A stretch of DNA of 64,000 nucleotides from Chloroflexi bacterium HGW-Chloroflexi-2 (GTDB lineage: Bacteria > Chloroflexota > Anaerolineae > Anaerolineales > Anaerolineaceae). The stretch lies in NCBI GenBank assembly GCA_002840735.1, contig PHBY01000010.1, positions 1 through 64,000 on the forward strand. Reading direction: 5' to 3'. The translations under genes were made by a program, and so were the position numbers. The notes below the pieces were generated by a model. The model made no database searches. It had not been told where the DNA came from and worked only from the letters and a program-made list of their open reading frames with translations. Position 1 is the first letter of the stretch. The number at the start of each line of letters is the position of its first letter. Below, piece after piece: positions 1 through 9,221 of this stretch.

Positions 1-620
1 GCCCAAACTTATTGCGACCCTGACTGCGGGTAAGAAAAAACGGGGCCTTTGTACACCGCTGTTAGTAATTATAACAAAAATAGAACAATAATTCTGTAGT
101 AAAGTAACCGAATATGCATGTTATTATTCACAAAATCATAGAACAAATGTCATATTTAGTTATAAATAGACTGGAACTAGATAACCAAATTTATTTTTGC
201 ATACCTAAAGTATCAAAATAGGAATAATCGCCAAAAAAAAGATGGTTAATTTTTTAGTTTTAGTATTTTTGGGTATCAACTTTTCCAATAAATGAAGGTT
301 TTTCTACTCTCAAGCATCTAATAATAAAGTGATCAATATGAGGATTTAAAACAGATTGATTCAATTGTTTAAAACCGCGGATATACCTGCCATCGAAGTC
401 CGATGCAAACAATACAGAGAAGTATGTTTTGCATTGCACTTCTATTAATGGATGACCAAGAGGATGCAGATTATGCTATGTGAGTTGTTTTCAACTCAGC
501 TTGTCTCTTTACGAATGACTTACTTTGAATTGAAAATTAACAACCTGGTTAATTACAATGGGATGTTGGATCAAAGGTAATATAAACTTATGAAAGGGAA
601 TAATTTTTTAAATACAATTT
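1..620. other. AT-rich intergenic region, no supported gene
   Basis: No convincing gene. A frame open from base 1 to a TAA at 31-33 could be the last ten codons of an upstream gene ending in a Cys-containing tail, but this is too short to support. Around 365-510 there are short, higher-GC open stretches in different frames that look like a decayed coding sequence. The last 35 bases are part of a leader that is repeated upstream of the second lipoprotein gene. Confidence 0.4.
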
Positions 621-650
621 ATGATTGTCAATGAGAAGGAGATTCTTATG
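587..650 (+). repeat. Leader of first lipoprotein gene, copy 1 of a duplicated leader
   Basis: About 64 bases ending at the ATG at 648. It matches the leader at 3569-3631: both have CTTATGAAAGGGAA, then a T-rich/A-rich stretch, then GTCAAT, AGGAG and the ATG. It contains a 14-codon mini-frame (590-634) starting MKGN. The shared leader shows that gene plus upstream region were duplicated together and supports 648 as the start. Confidence 0.6.
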
Positions 651-3158
651 AAATTTTTAAAATTTTTCATCAGGACGAGTACTAATAATTTTTCCATTAT
701 CATTTTAATAAGCTCTTTGCTGATAACCGCTTGTATTCCCCAACAAGCAGAAACTGGAAAATTTGATCAGACTACCATTTCCTTCGCCGTACCAAAGTAT
801 ATCAAGGATACATACATTCCTTTGGCTGATGCTTTCGAGATTGAGAATCCTGGCATCAGTATCCAAATTGTGACACCATCCGAATTTTATGAATTGTGGA
901 ACGAGGAGGATTTATTCAACCTGGCTTCTGCTGCGGATACCTCTTTCCATCTATCCAGCCAGGAGTTATTGCAGAACCAAACTTTCTTCCTTGATCTACT
1001 CCCACTGATGGAAAATGACCCTGAGTTTGAAATGGAAGATTTTTGGATGGGATCACTTTCCGCATGCAGGGACGAAACGGGTAAAATAGTCGGTTTACCA
1101 TTGGATCTGAATATGACCGGTATGATGGTGGATAAACCAGCGTTTGACAAGATAAACATTACTGCTCCAGCTCCGGGTTGGGGTTGGAATGAATTTGTAA
1201 ATGATTTGCAAGTGTTAGGTGCTAAGCAAGATTTGGTCTATCTCGATTCTCAGACCTTTTTTACATCCGTTTTGGCTGCGCAGATCGACCCATTTTTGTC
1301 TGATGAAGATGAGTTGTCGCAACGATTATTGGACTATGAAAATGCTGTGAAAGCAGGACAAATCCATGCCTATGATGAAAACCAGTCCATTGGAGAGCGA
1401 CAGACTCTGATTGATGACCAGAAACCAGCGTTGTGGGCCGCTTCATTAAACCAGGCTATCGAAGTGATCGCTGCCCAAGAGCAGACAGAACCGACTTGGA
1501 GTTTTGTACCTTATCCACTTGGCGAAGGAACAATTAGCACTTCGCCATTTGGTGTCCGTTGTGCCATGATTAGCCAGGGTAGCCAACATCCTCATGAAGC
1601 CACGTTATGGCTCAAATTCCTCTCAGAGCATTGGCTTGTTACTGCTGATCAGGTGGATCGTTATCAATACATTCCTGCTCGCATCTCTGTGGCAGATTCC
1701 TCCGGCTTTTGGAATGAATTGCCTGAGACAGTGGAAGATACTGTTCGGTTTGGTCTGGCACACGCCTGGTATAAATCCGAGGATTCTGAACGTCTCAGTT
1801 GGATCCAACAAATATTCGATAGCGTAATGACGGGTGAAACCAATCTTCAAACTGCATTGGCAGCTGGCATGAATTCTCTCAGTCCTTCAGAAACACGAAC
1901 ACCGGTTCCAGCGATTGCGATTGCCACACCGCAGAAAACTTCAACCAATTCGGACAACCAATCCATTAAATTTTACTCAGATGCCATAGACCAGCTAACT
2001 ATGCAGGCAATCCTGGAAGAATACCAAAAAACCCATCCGGAGATATCCATAGAACTGATTCACCAGAATAATTTTATGAATATTGATCTGGAGAACTACA
2101 CCAGGAATTATGATTGTTTTACCGGATTGAGTTCTTATGTAAACAATTCTTCCTTATACAAGGAAGATGAACTACTGGCAATAAATGCTTTCCTGGATTT
2201 AGAGCCGGAAATAAGCAGTGATTTTTATCCCGATCAATTGAAGCTATATACACGGGAAGGAGAGCTGCTGGCCTTACCAGCAACCCAAGCATTGTCTACA
2301 TTTACCTATAATGCTGACTTGTTGAACGAATTGGGAGTGGTTTTACCCTCGAACGATTGGTCGGTGGATGAATTTCTGAATTTGATTAACGCAGCCCCAG
2401 CACAATCCTCAGCTGAAATGGAAGTATATGGATACGCAATGATCTCCGATCGATTGCTTCTGGCAAGTAAAGAGATTGGTATCGAAAACGCAACATCTGA
2501 TTTTCAATTTACTTCGGAAAAATCAATTTCCACCGCAAACTGGTTGAAAAGTCTGGTCGATGACAATATTGTTGTCCGCAACCCGGCAGATGCCCCGAAT
2601 CGGGTGGCATTGTTAGTAGCAGCCGGTCAGGTAGCGATATGGGACACTTCATTTAATGGTTGGTTTTTCAATGGAGAAGTACCCGACTTTCTCACCGAGG
2701 AAGTTGCTATGCCATTTACCTCTAAGCCTTTAAGCGTCAATCCGGGTGGGCAGGCATACTATATATCAAGGCATGCCAGAGACCCGCAAGCCTGTTGGAA
2801 TTGGATCAGCTTCCTATCTTCCCAGCCGGCTGCATCGAAGTATTGGCCTGTTCGCCAAACCGTGGCTACTTCTGGAGAATGGCAATCATTGGTTGGTTCT
2901 GAAGCAGTAGAACTCTTCACAGCCATGCAAGAGCGTGAGTTGGCTTATGCGAATATGTCTCCTCAAGAACAGAACCTGCAGAAGATTTGGGTGGAAGCGA
3001 TGAAAGCTATCTATGAAGGCTTACCAGCTAGGACAGTGCTATCTGATGCGCAGAAACAGTATGATGATTATCTTACCTGCATGCAAATAAATTTACCCCC
3101 TGATGCCAGTTACGACCAGATTAGTGAAATAAGTGAAGGTTGTATTTTTAGTGAGTGA
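648..3158 (+). CDS. Double-domain extracellular solute-binding lipoprotein, array copy A
   Basis: About 836 residues. The start is set at ATG 648, not the upstream in-frame ATG at 621: GAAGGAG lies just before it and it aligns with copy B. The N-terminus is a lipoprotein signal ending in lipobox LITAC. Two family-1 (ABC sugar type) solute-binding domains follow, roughly residues 35-405 and 440-830, joined by a Pro/Thr-rich linker. Each repeats the family pattern: a beta start such as TISFAVP, IENPGISIQ or HPEISIEL, a Gly-Leu-Pro segment, and a WLxFLS or WNWISFLS helix. Conserved Cys occur in both halves. The cargo is unknown. No importer permease adjoins it. The tandem fusion and multicopy array are unusual for solute-binding proteins. 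Confidence 0.85.
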   Translation: MKFLKFFIRTSTNNFSIIILISSLLITACIPQQAETGKFDQTTISFAVPKYIKDTYIPLADAFEIENPGISIQIVTPSEFYELWNEEDLFNLASAADTSFHLSSQELLQNQTFFLDLLPLMENDPEFEMEDFWMGSLSACRDETGKIVGLPLDLNMTGMMVDKPAFDKINITAPAPGWGWNEFVNDLQVLGAKQDLVYLDSQTFFTSVLAAQIDPFLSDEDELSQRLLDYENAVKAGQIHAYDENQSIGERQTLIDDQKPALWAASLNQAIEVIAAQEQTEPTWSFVPYPLGEGTISTSPFGVRCAMISQGSQHPHEATLWLKFLSEHWLVTADQVDRYQYIPARISVADSSGFWNELPETVEDTVRFGLAHAWYKSEDSERLSWIQQIFDSVMTGETNLQTALAAGMNSLSPSETRTPVPAIAIATPQKTSTNSDNQSIKFYSDAIDQLTMQAILEEYQKTHPEISIELIHQNNFMNIDLENYTRNYDCFTGLSSYVNNSSLYKEDELLAINAFLDLEPEISSDFYPDQLKLYTREGELLALPATQALSTFTYNADLLNELGVVLPSNDWSVDEFLNLINAAPAQSSAEMEVYGYAMISDRLLLASKEIGIENATSDFQFTSEKSISTANWLKSLVDDNIVVRNPADAPNRVALLVAAGQVAIWDTSFNGWFFNGEVPDFLTEEVAMPFTSKPLSVNPGGQAYYISRHARDPQACWNWISFLSSQPAASKYWPVRQTVATSGEWQSLVGSEAVELFTAMQERELAYANMSPQEQNLQKIWVEAMKAIYEGLPARTVLSDAQKQYDDYLTCMQINLPPDASYDQISEISEGCIFSE

Positions 3159-3568
3159 TTTGAATCAAACAAAGAATTATTATAATAACGGTTCTCTTAT
3201 GATTAATAATGTAGGTCTTTCTACAATTAATCGTCTAAAAAATATAAATGAACGGGCTCGAGAAATCTGTTTGTTTACAAGTAACGACCACATACTGAAA
3301 AATAATTGCTTGCAAAGCCTTAAAAAATGGGTTAATATGAACGAACAAAGGGAGGTCTGCGAGGGAATACAAAAGTTCCAATTTTTGTTGTTCCTCTGAT
3401 TTCGCTATTTCGAGAAATCAATTGTGTTAAAAAAATATGGTTCAGAAAATGTAGTGCTTATGAAATAGAAAACAATAAAAACTCTCTCCAAATTTAAATC
3501 TTTCACCATAAGGAAAATTCCAAAATTAAAAATCTAAAAAATTCTCTTTGGGAAAAGTGTTATTAAAA
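3159..3568. other. AT-rich intergenic region between copies A and B
   Basis: About 410 bases without a supportable gene. A 66-88 codon frame (3133/3198-3399) is open, but it has no ribosome-binding site and low-complexity codon use, and no paralogue lies in the other intergenic gaps. A short inverted repeat (GATTTC/GAAATC) lies near 3399-3420. Confidence 0.4.
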
Positions 3569-3631
3569 CCTTATGAAAGGGAACAGTTATTTAAGTAATT
3601 AATGGCTGTCAATCTGTAGGAGGTTCTAATG
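3569..3631 (+). repeat. Leader of second lipoprotein gene, copy 2 of a duplicated leader
   Basis: This is the counterpart of 587-650. The shared parts are CTTATGAAAGGGAA, a TTTAA stretch, GTCAAT, and AGGAG just before the ATG. It also carries a mini-frame beginning MKGN (3573-3602, nine codons). Confidence 0.6.
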
Positions 3632-6232
3632 AAGTATTTCCGATTATTCACGACGAAAAAAATTACAAATATAATCCCTATCATTCTATTCATTTCATTG
3701 TTGATAACAGCATGTAACCCACAATCTGGGGCGATGGAAGATAGTCCACGGACGACAATCACTTTCGCCGCTGCTGGATTTTTTCAAAAACAGTATGAAA
3801 CCCTGATTGAAGAATTTGAATCGCAAACTCCCAGCATCCACGTCCAATTTGTACCGCTGGAAGAAGCGACTCCTGGTGAAACACTTGAACATACTTTGGC
3901 AGCCTCCCTGGCAGATGTGGTAATGATCAGTCCACCGCAGGGGCAGGATATCTACTATTATCTGGATATTGAACCCATTTTGGAAACAGATCAACTCTTT
4001 GATGCAAGCGCGTTCTGGCCAGGCTCGCTGGATGGCTGCCGGGCGGAAGGGCGTCTGATCGGAATTCCGCTCAGCATCCAGACTCTGCTGGTGATGTATG
4101 ACGAGGCTGCTTTTGACGAGATAGGGCTGGATCACCCGGCGCCGGGATGGAGTTGGGATGATTTTCAAGAGGCTGCCCAATTACTGACCAAACGCTCCAA
4201 CGGGGAAGTAACCCGCTATGGCTTTGTCGATTATAACCATCCAACCTCGTTGCTTGCCCCGCTGATCGATGCGGTAAACCGTCAAAATGGGAACGAATAT
4301 GATCCTGTAAAGCTGACAAATGCTCTCGATTGGTATGTTTCCCTGGCACAAAGCGGTAATATCCCCAGCGATTATAGAGCGGAAGAAGCCGGAGAAGTGA
4401 GGAATTACATCAGTACCGGCCAAGCCGCCATGTGGGTGGATGCCCTCTCCTCATTGGAAGAGCGCAGGAATGAGTTGGGGGAATCCATCGCGGTTGCACC
4501 TTTCCCGCAGGGAGGCATCAATGGCAACCAGAAAACCACCCAGGCCTGGGCTTCCTGCGGACTGGTCAGCGCAGGAACGGCTCACTCACTCGAAGCACTC
4601 ACCTGGCTGCAATTCCTGTCCACGCAAGGGGTTCCCGGGATTAATTCGCTGGCAATACCGGCCAACAGAGCCGCAGCCGAAGAAAGCGGATATTGGAACA
4701 GTCTGGATGTGAACACTGCTGCTGCAGCACGTTATGCGCTGGAACATGGCTGGTACGGTGCCGCTTCCAACCTACCTTTTGAACAGATTGGTCAAGCACT
4801 GAATGATGCAAAAACGGGAGAGATTATCCTGGCAGATGTGCTGGAATTGATCAGGATGGATCAAATTGCCGCGATACCGCCAACACCGCAAAGCACTCCT
4901 TTTGCTGTTGCCACACCAAAGCCGCCGATAATATCTGTACCTTTGTCGGGCGATACCATTGTTGTCGATTACTTTGTTGATTCCAGCGATCTTGCTGATA
5001 AGGAAACCATTGAAGCCCTGGCACAAGCCTTTATGCTTGAGCACCCCGATATCATAATCCGATTAGAGGATTTCAAATCATCCGGATTGCCATATATTAA
5101 TTTCGATTTAATGGCGGAAAATTATGGATGTTTTATTTATCAGTCAGGATTAGCGGATTATTATGTTTCACAATTGTATAACTTGCAACCGTTAATTGAT
5201 GCGGGTGATGAGGGACAAGATTTATTGAATGACCTACCGGAATCCGAAATATTGCGAAATCAATTAAATGGTGATTTGTATGCGTTACCGGTAGCTGATA
5301 GGCCTACAGTCCTGTACTATAACAAGGACATTTTTATTGAGAAAGGTGTGCCGTTCCCGGCTTTAGACTGGTCATGGTCCGATTTTTGGCAGGCGGCAAT
5401 AGCAGTGGCTTCCGAAGATGTTTATGGTTTTGTCCCCATTAATGGGCGTGAGTTTATCAACATTCTTTTGGCAGCAGAAGGAATTGAACTTTACGATTTC
5501 ACCACCGATTCACCTGTGATCAATTTTAATGATCCAAAATTTCATGCTATTGTTTCCAATTTGGAAGAAATGGGGAATGATGGTGTTATTCCAACGATAG
5601 ATGAGCATATCGATTGGAACAAGGGTAATACTCAATTTCGATTTAACGAAGTACAAAGTGGCAAAGCAGCTATGTGGTTGAATATGGCGGGAATAGAGTA
5701 TGGTGGATACTTTCCACCAGGAACAACAAACTTCGAGGTGGGTGTTGCCCCTGTGCCATCATTCGGATATCCGCTTATGCCGATGAATAAAGGCACAGCT
5801 TTTTATATTTCGCGCCAGGCTGAAAACCCCACTGCCTGTTGGGAATGGATAAATTTCTTATCCGATAAACCGGAAGCGTTAGCAGGCATACCATTGCGTC
5901 AATCCATCCTTGAATCGGAGCGATATGAACAAATTGTTGGTGTGGAGTTGGCAACGGTTTATCGCGCAGTGATGGAACACCCTCGTCAGGAAATATTGGC
6001 CGATTATTCGGAAAAGTATCCCAGCTACCCACTTTACTTGTGGTGGCCCGATACACTTGCTTCGGTTTTCGAAGGGGTGCCGGTAACACAGGCGTTAACC
6101 GAATTGCAGGGGAAATCGGAAGCATATTTGAATTGTGTGGAAAGTAATAGTGATCCTCTTAATGAGGATGTTTGGAAAGGTTGCGCAAAGCTGGTTGATC
6201 CTGATTTCCAATCATTACTATATTCAGAATAA
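3629..6232 (+). CDS. Double-domain extracellular solute-binding lipoprotein, array copy B
   Basis: 867 residues, started at the ATG behind TAGGAGG. The signal peptide ends in lipobox LITAC. Two solute-binding domains (about 40-415 and 445-850) are separated by a linker rich in Pro, Thr and Ala. Domain 1 keeps FWPGSLDGC and a second Cys in WASCGLVSAG. Domain 2 keeps NYGCF, TACWEWINFLS, YLNC, and a C-terminal GCAKLVDPD. It is the best preserved, most typical member of the array and shares a leader with copy A. By eye, the half encoding domain 1 is visibly more GC-rich than the half encoding domain 2. The ligand cannot be named. Confidence 0.87.
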   Translation: MKYFRLFTTKKITNIIPIILFISLLITACNPQSGAMEDSPRTTITFAAAGFFQKQYETLIEEFESQTPSIHVQFVPLEEATPGETLEHTLAASLADVVMISPPQGQDIYYYLDIEPILETDQLFDASAFWPGSLDGCRAEGRLIGIPLSIQTLLVMYDEAAFDEIGLDHPAPGWSWDDFQEAAQLLTKRSNGEVTRYGFVDYNHPTSLLAPLIDAVNRQNGNEYDPVKLTNALDWYVSLAQSGNIPSDYRAEEAGEVRNYISTGQAAMWVDALSSLEERRNELGESIAVAPFPQGGINGNQKTTQAWASCGLVSAGTAHSLEALTWLQFLSTQGVPGINSLAIPANRAAAEESGYWNSLDVNTAAAARYALEHGWYGAASNLPFEQIGQALNDAKTGEIILADVLELIRMDQIAAIPPTPQSTPFAVATPKPPIISVPLSGDTIVVDYFVDSSDLADKETIEALAQAFMLEHPDIIIRLEDFKSSGLPYINFDLMAENYGCFIYQSGLADYYVSQLYNLQPLIDAGDEGQDLLNDLPESEILRNQLNGDLYALPVADRPTVLYYNKDIFIEKGVPFPALDWSWSDFWQAAIAVASEDVYGFVPINGREFINILLAAEGIELYDFTTDSPVINFNDPKFHAIVSNLEEMGNDGVIPTIDEHIDWNKGNTQFRFNEVQSGKAAMWLNMAGIEYGGYFPPGTTNFEVGVAPVPSFGYPLMPMNKGTAFYISRQAENPTACWEWINFLSDKPEALAGIPLRQSILESERYEQIVGVELATVYRAVMEHPRQEILADYSEKYPSYPLYLWWPDTLASVFEGVPVTQALTELQGKSEAYLNCVESNSDPLNEDVWKGCAKLVDPDFQSLLYSE

Positions 6233-6461
6233 TCTAATTTAACCAATCACCGATTAATTCTAATTAGTACTTTCAAAGAAAACGTTAAGGATCTAACGCG
6301 TATGAGGTTGTTTATGAAAATTAAATTTGTTGATAACTCTTAATCGATATAATAATCAATATTTAATGAGGGATGATCAAAAATAACTACAATCGAATTG
6401 TTTCATATGGATTATCAATAAATTATTTTTGTAATGGGAAATGTTGCAGAAAGAAGTGCAA

Positions 6462-8909
6462 ATGAAACCAAAATCACTAAGAATTTTAAATTCAATAATT
6501 ATAATCATAACCGTTTTTATAGTCTCAGGATGTAATTCCAATGACACTATCCAAAACCTGGACGATAAAGCCCAAAAAACCACCATCACCTTCGCGGCCA
6601 TAGAGGCGCAGCATGCGGAATATGCAGCCCTGATCGCTGAATTCGAGGTCCAAAACCCGGATATTGATGTCAAGTTCGTGAACTTAGCGGTAGACCCCAG
6701 TAACATGAGTGGATTCGCCACCCAGGCGGATGCAATTGCTTTGCCGGTTGTGCCGGTCGGGTCAGATGCCTATACCTACCTGGACATCCAACCACTGGCA
6801 GAAACGGATACAAACTATGATCAAGGGCAGTATTTACCGGGGATCATGGAAGGTTGCCAGGTGGATGAAAGGCAAATCGGTTTGCCTTATACCGCCTCAC
6901 TACAGGTGATCTATTACAACCGCGATATTTTTGATGCTGCCGGGATAGCTTACCCACAACCGGATTGGACCTGGGAAAAATTCCGGTTGAACACGATCAA
7001 CCTGACCAGGCGCAATGGTCAGGAAGTTGAACAATACGGCTTTGTGAATTTGAGCAGTATGGTGCGTTTACTGGGAACAATGCTTAATCGTGATCTGATG
7101 ATTAGCGATGAAGAAGAAAAAGCAGGCGCGTTGGAAAAAACCCTCAATTCCTACCTAAACCTTGTTCAGCTTGGATATGTAAGGGTTCCACAGAATGGTG
7201 AGTATCCTGGAGATCTGGAGTCCCTCATCTATGATGGAAAAGCTGCCATGTGGCTGGATGGGTTGTTCCGTCTGGAAGATTACCGTAATGCCCTGGGTGA
7301 ACAGATCGGGTTTTTGCCGGTGCCGGAAGGAACCCGAGCCACAGCACGCTGTCTGGCGATCAGCGCAGGCAGCCAGCAACCACAGGCAGTATGGCGGTTG
7401 ATTAAGTATCTGTCGGAACAGAATGGGCCATTTGTGTTGCCCAACGAACTACCTGCTTATCAGGAAATGATTCAAAACAATGTAAACTGGCAGAGTTTTA
7501 GTGACGAAGAACAAACGGTTCTGAAAGCAGCCTTGGACAATGCCTGGTATGGTACCCACTGGTTGTTTGCAACCCTCAATCTGGAATTTGATAACGTGCT
7601 GACGGATCAAAACGATATGAACAGCATGCTCTTATCTGTTTTGCAATTAAATCCACCTGAGCTGGAAGGTCCAATTGAACCGCAGTTTGCGTTCGAGGTA
7701 CGCAGCACTCCTGATGATATCCCTCCCGGGGCAGTTTTTATTAAATTTCACGGCTCATATCTTAATCGTGAAGTGAGAGAAGTACTGGTAAATGAATTTA
7801 ATCAAAGCCAATCCGACTATTATATTTATACAAATGTATCACTAGAAGACGCTGATTGTTATATCGACTCTTCGCGATATACCAAAAACCACCCCGAAGC
7901 GTATTACCCGTTAACACCCCTGCTGGAAGGGGATGCGGAGAGTATGGCGTTGGCGGCTGATCTGCCGCCTGGTGTGTTAGAAACAACGCGGCTTAATGGA
8001 GAAATTTTGGGAATTCCGCTTTTTACATTAGCATATGCCACCTACTATAACCCGGTATTGTTGGAGCAAGCAGGACTGGAACCGCCACCGGATGATTGGA
8101 CATTTTCTGAGTTTTGGGAGTATACTCAGGCAGCTACGCAGGATGGGATTTATGGATTTGGATTAGGCTCACCGGCTCTCGTAGTAATCTACGATAGCAT
8201 GAACTCACCGTTGATAGACGAAGACGGGGAAGTACCGGTGTTTTTATTTAATACACCTGAGGTAAAACAAACTACTGAGTTTTTATTGAAAATGCAGTAT
8301 GAAGGGGTAATTCCTGAATTAGATATTGACATGGGAGATAAGTATTTGACATGGCGTAAAAATATCTTATCGGACAAAGCAGTATTTTGGATGAGTTCGA
8401 TGGATGATTACCTTAACGAAGAACTCAAATATGATCCAGGTATGCTTCCGATACCGGGATATATTCCAAATTACTCCCTCACCAGTTTCCCATCATTTTT
8501 TATTTCAAAAAACTCATCAGTTCCCGAAGGATGCTGGGAATGGTTTAAACATTTTTCCACGAATCCAGCCATATACAGTTGGATCCCCTTACGGAATTCT
8601 GTTCGAAATTCACCGGAATATGAAGCGCTGGTAGGGACTGACATGGCATCCCTGTACCGGAAAATTATCGATCAAATGAAGGTAACACCAATTGATGAGA
8701 AAGGCAGGGATACTTCTTACTTTACCACAGGACCTTATTTTTGGTTTCAAACCACCATTGGAGCTTTGAAATATGGCGAAGATTTGGATATACCTTTGCA
8801 AACTGTTCAATTTAAATCGGAAGCATACCTGACCTGTATGCTTAACATGGACGGGACCCCCGGCGAAAATTATCAGACGTGTATGAAGTTAGTAGATCCG
8901 GATTCATGA
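6462..8909 (+). CDS. Double-domain extracellular solute-binding lipoprotein, array copy C
   Basis: About 815 residues. ATG 6462 is preferred over the in-frame ATG at 6441 because it directly precedes the basic and hydrophobic signal peptide, which ends in lipobox IVSGC. The two solute-binding domains are roughly residues 30-390 and 430-805. Hallmarks match the neighbours: MEGC followed by IGLPY, a Cys in TARCLAISAG, DADCY, PEGCWEW, YLTC, and a terminal CMKLVDPDS. The stop overlaps the next start as ATGA (8906-8909), so this gene was once translationally coupled to an ABC exporter gene that survives only as a fragment. The ligand is unknown. Confidence 0.86.
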   Translation: MKPKSLRILNSIIIIITVFIVSGCNSNDTIQNLDDKAQKTTITFAAIEAQHAEYAALIAEFEVQNPDIDVKFVNLAVDPSNMSGFATQADAIALPVVPVGSDAYTYLDIQPLAETDTNYDQGQYLPGIMEGCQVDERQIGLPYTASLQVIYYNRDIFDAAGIAYPQPDWTWEKFRLNTINLTRRNGQEVEQYGFVNLSSMVRLLGTMLNRDLMISDEEEKAGALEKTLNSYLNLVQLGYVRVPQNGEYPGDLESLIYDGKAAMWLDGLFRLEDYRNALGEQIGFLPVPEGTRATARCLAISAGSQQPQAVWRLIKYLSEQNGPFVLPNELPAYQEMIQNNVNWQSFSDEEQTVLKAALDNAWYGTHWLFATLNLEFDNVLTDQNDMNSMLLSVLQLNPPELEGPIEPQFAFEVRSTPDDIPPGAVFIKFHGSYLNREVREVLVNEFNQSQSDYYIYTNVSLEDADCYIDSSRYTKNHPEAYYPLTPLLEGDAESMALAADLPPGVLETTRLNGEILGIPLFTLAYATYYNPVLLEQAGLEPPPDDWTFSEFWEYTQAATQDGIYGFGLGSPALVVIYDSMNSPLIDEDGEVPVFLFNTPEVKQTTEFLLKMQYEGVIPELDIDMGDKYLTWRKNILSDKAVFWMSSMDDYLNEELKYDPGMLPIPGYIPNYSLTSFPSFFISKNSSVPEGCWEWFKHFSTNPAIYSWIPLRNSVRNSPEYEALVGTDMASLYRKIIDQMKVTPIDEKGRDTSYFTTGPYFWFQTTIGALKYGEDLDIPLQTVQFKSEAYLTCMLNMDGTPGENYQTCMKLVDPDS

Positions 8910-9205
8910 AAAAATCAAAAAAAGTGGGTAATATACTACCTAAAATAAGGACTTTCAAGGAAATCAGTGTTCTTGCATTTCGTATCACTCCATTTTTGAC
9001 CGGTATTCTTTTTGTACTAAATATTATTCAAAGTTTAATCCCACTAGGGTCAGCCTGGAACACCAAAATAATCTTTGATTTTTTGGGGAAGTTATTTCAA
9101 TCAGATTTAAAATCAACGATTAATCCATTAGGATCATTTGATTCTTTAAGATCTGGTCCGGTTCATTTTATAAATTTTATTGGATTGGTAATATTTGATT
9201 TTTAA
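8906..9205 (+). pseudogene. Truncated N-terminus of an ABC exporter membrane domain
   Basis: 99 codons from an ATG that overlaps the stop of copy C (ATGA). The product begins basic, then has a transmembrane stretch around residues 20-45. Its TGILFVLNIIQSLIPLGS and WNTKIIFDFLG segments resemble the first membrane helix of fused permease-ATPase (type I, MDR-like) exporters, which usually run to about 600 residues. The rest of the permease and the whole ATPase domain are missing, and copy D starts 17 bases after the stop. I read this as the remnant of a deleted transporter gene. A small membrane protein is the alternative. The family match was made by eye. Confidence 0.55.
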
Positions 9206-9221
9206 ATTTAAAGGAAAAATA

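Noticed and set aside
3133-3399. 88-codon frame overlapping the end of lipoprotein copy A
   Set aside because: No ribosome-binding site, low-complexity AT-driven sequence, no family features and no paralogue in the other gaps.
8906-9205. Treating the 99-codon frame as an intact small membrane protein
   Set aside because: It resembles only the first helix region of a much longer exporter and is coupled by ATGA overlap, so truncation is the simpler reading.
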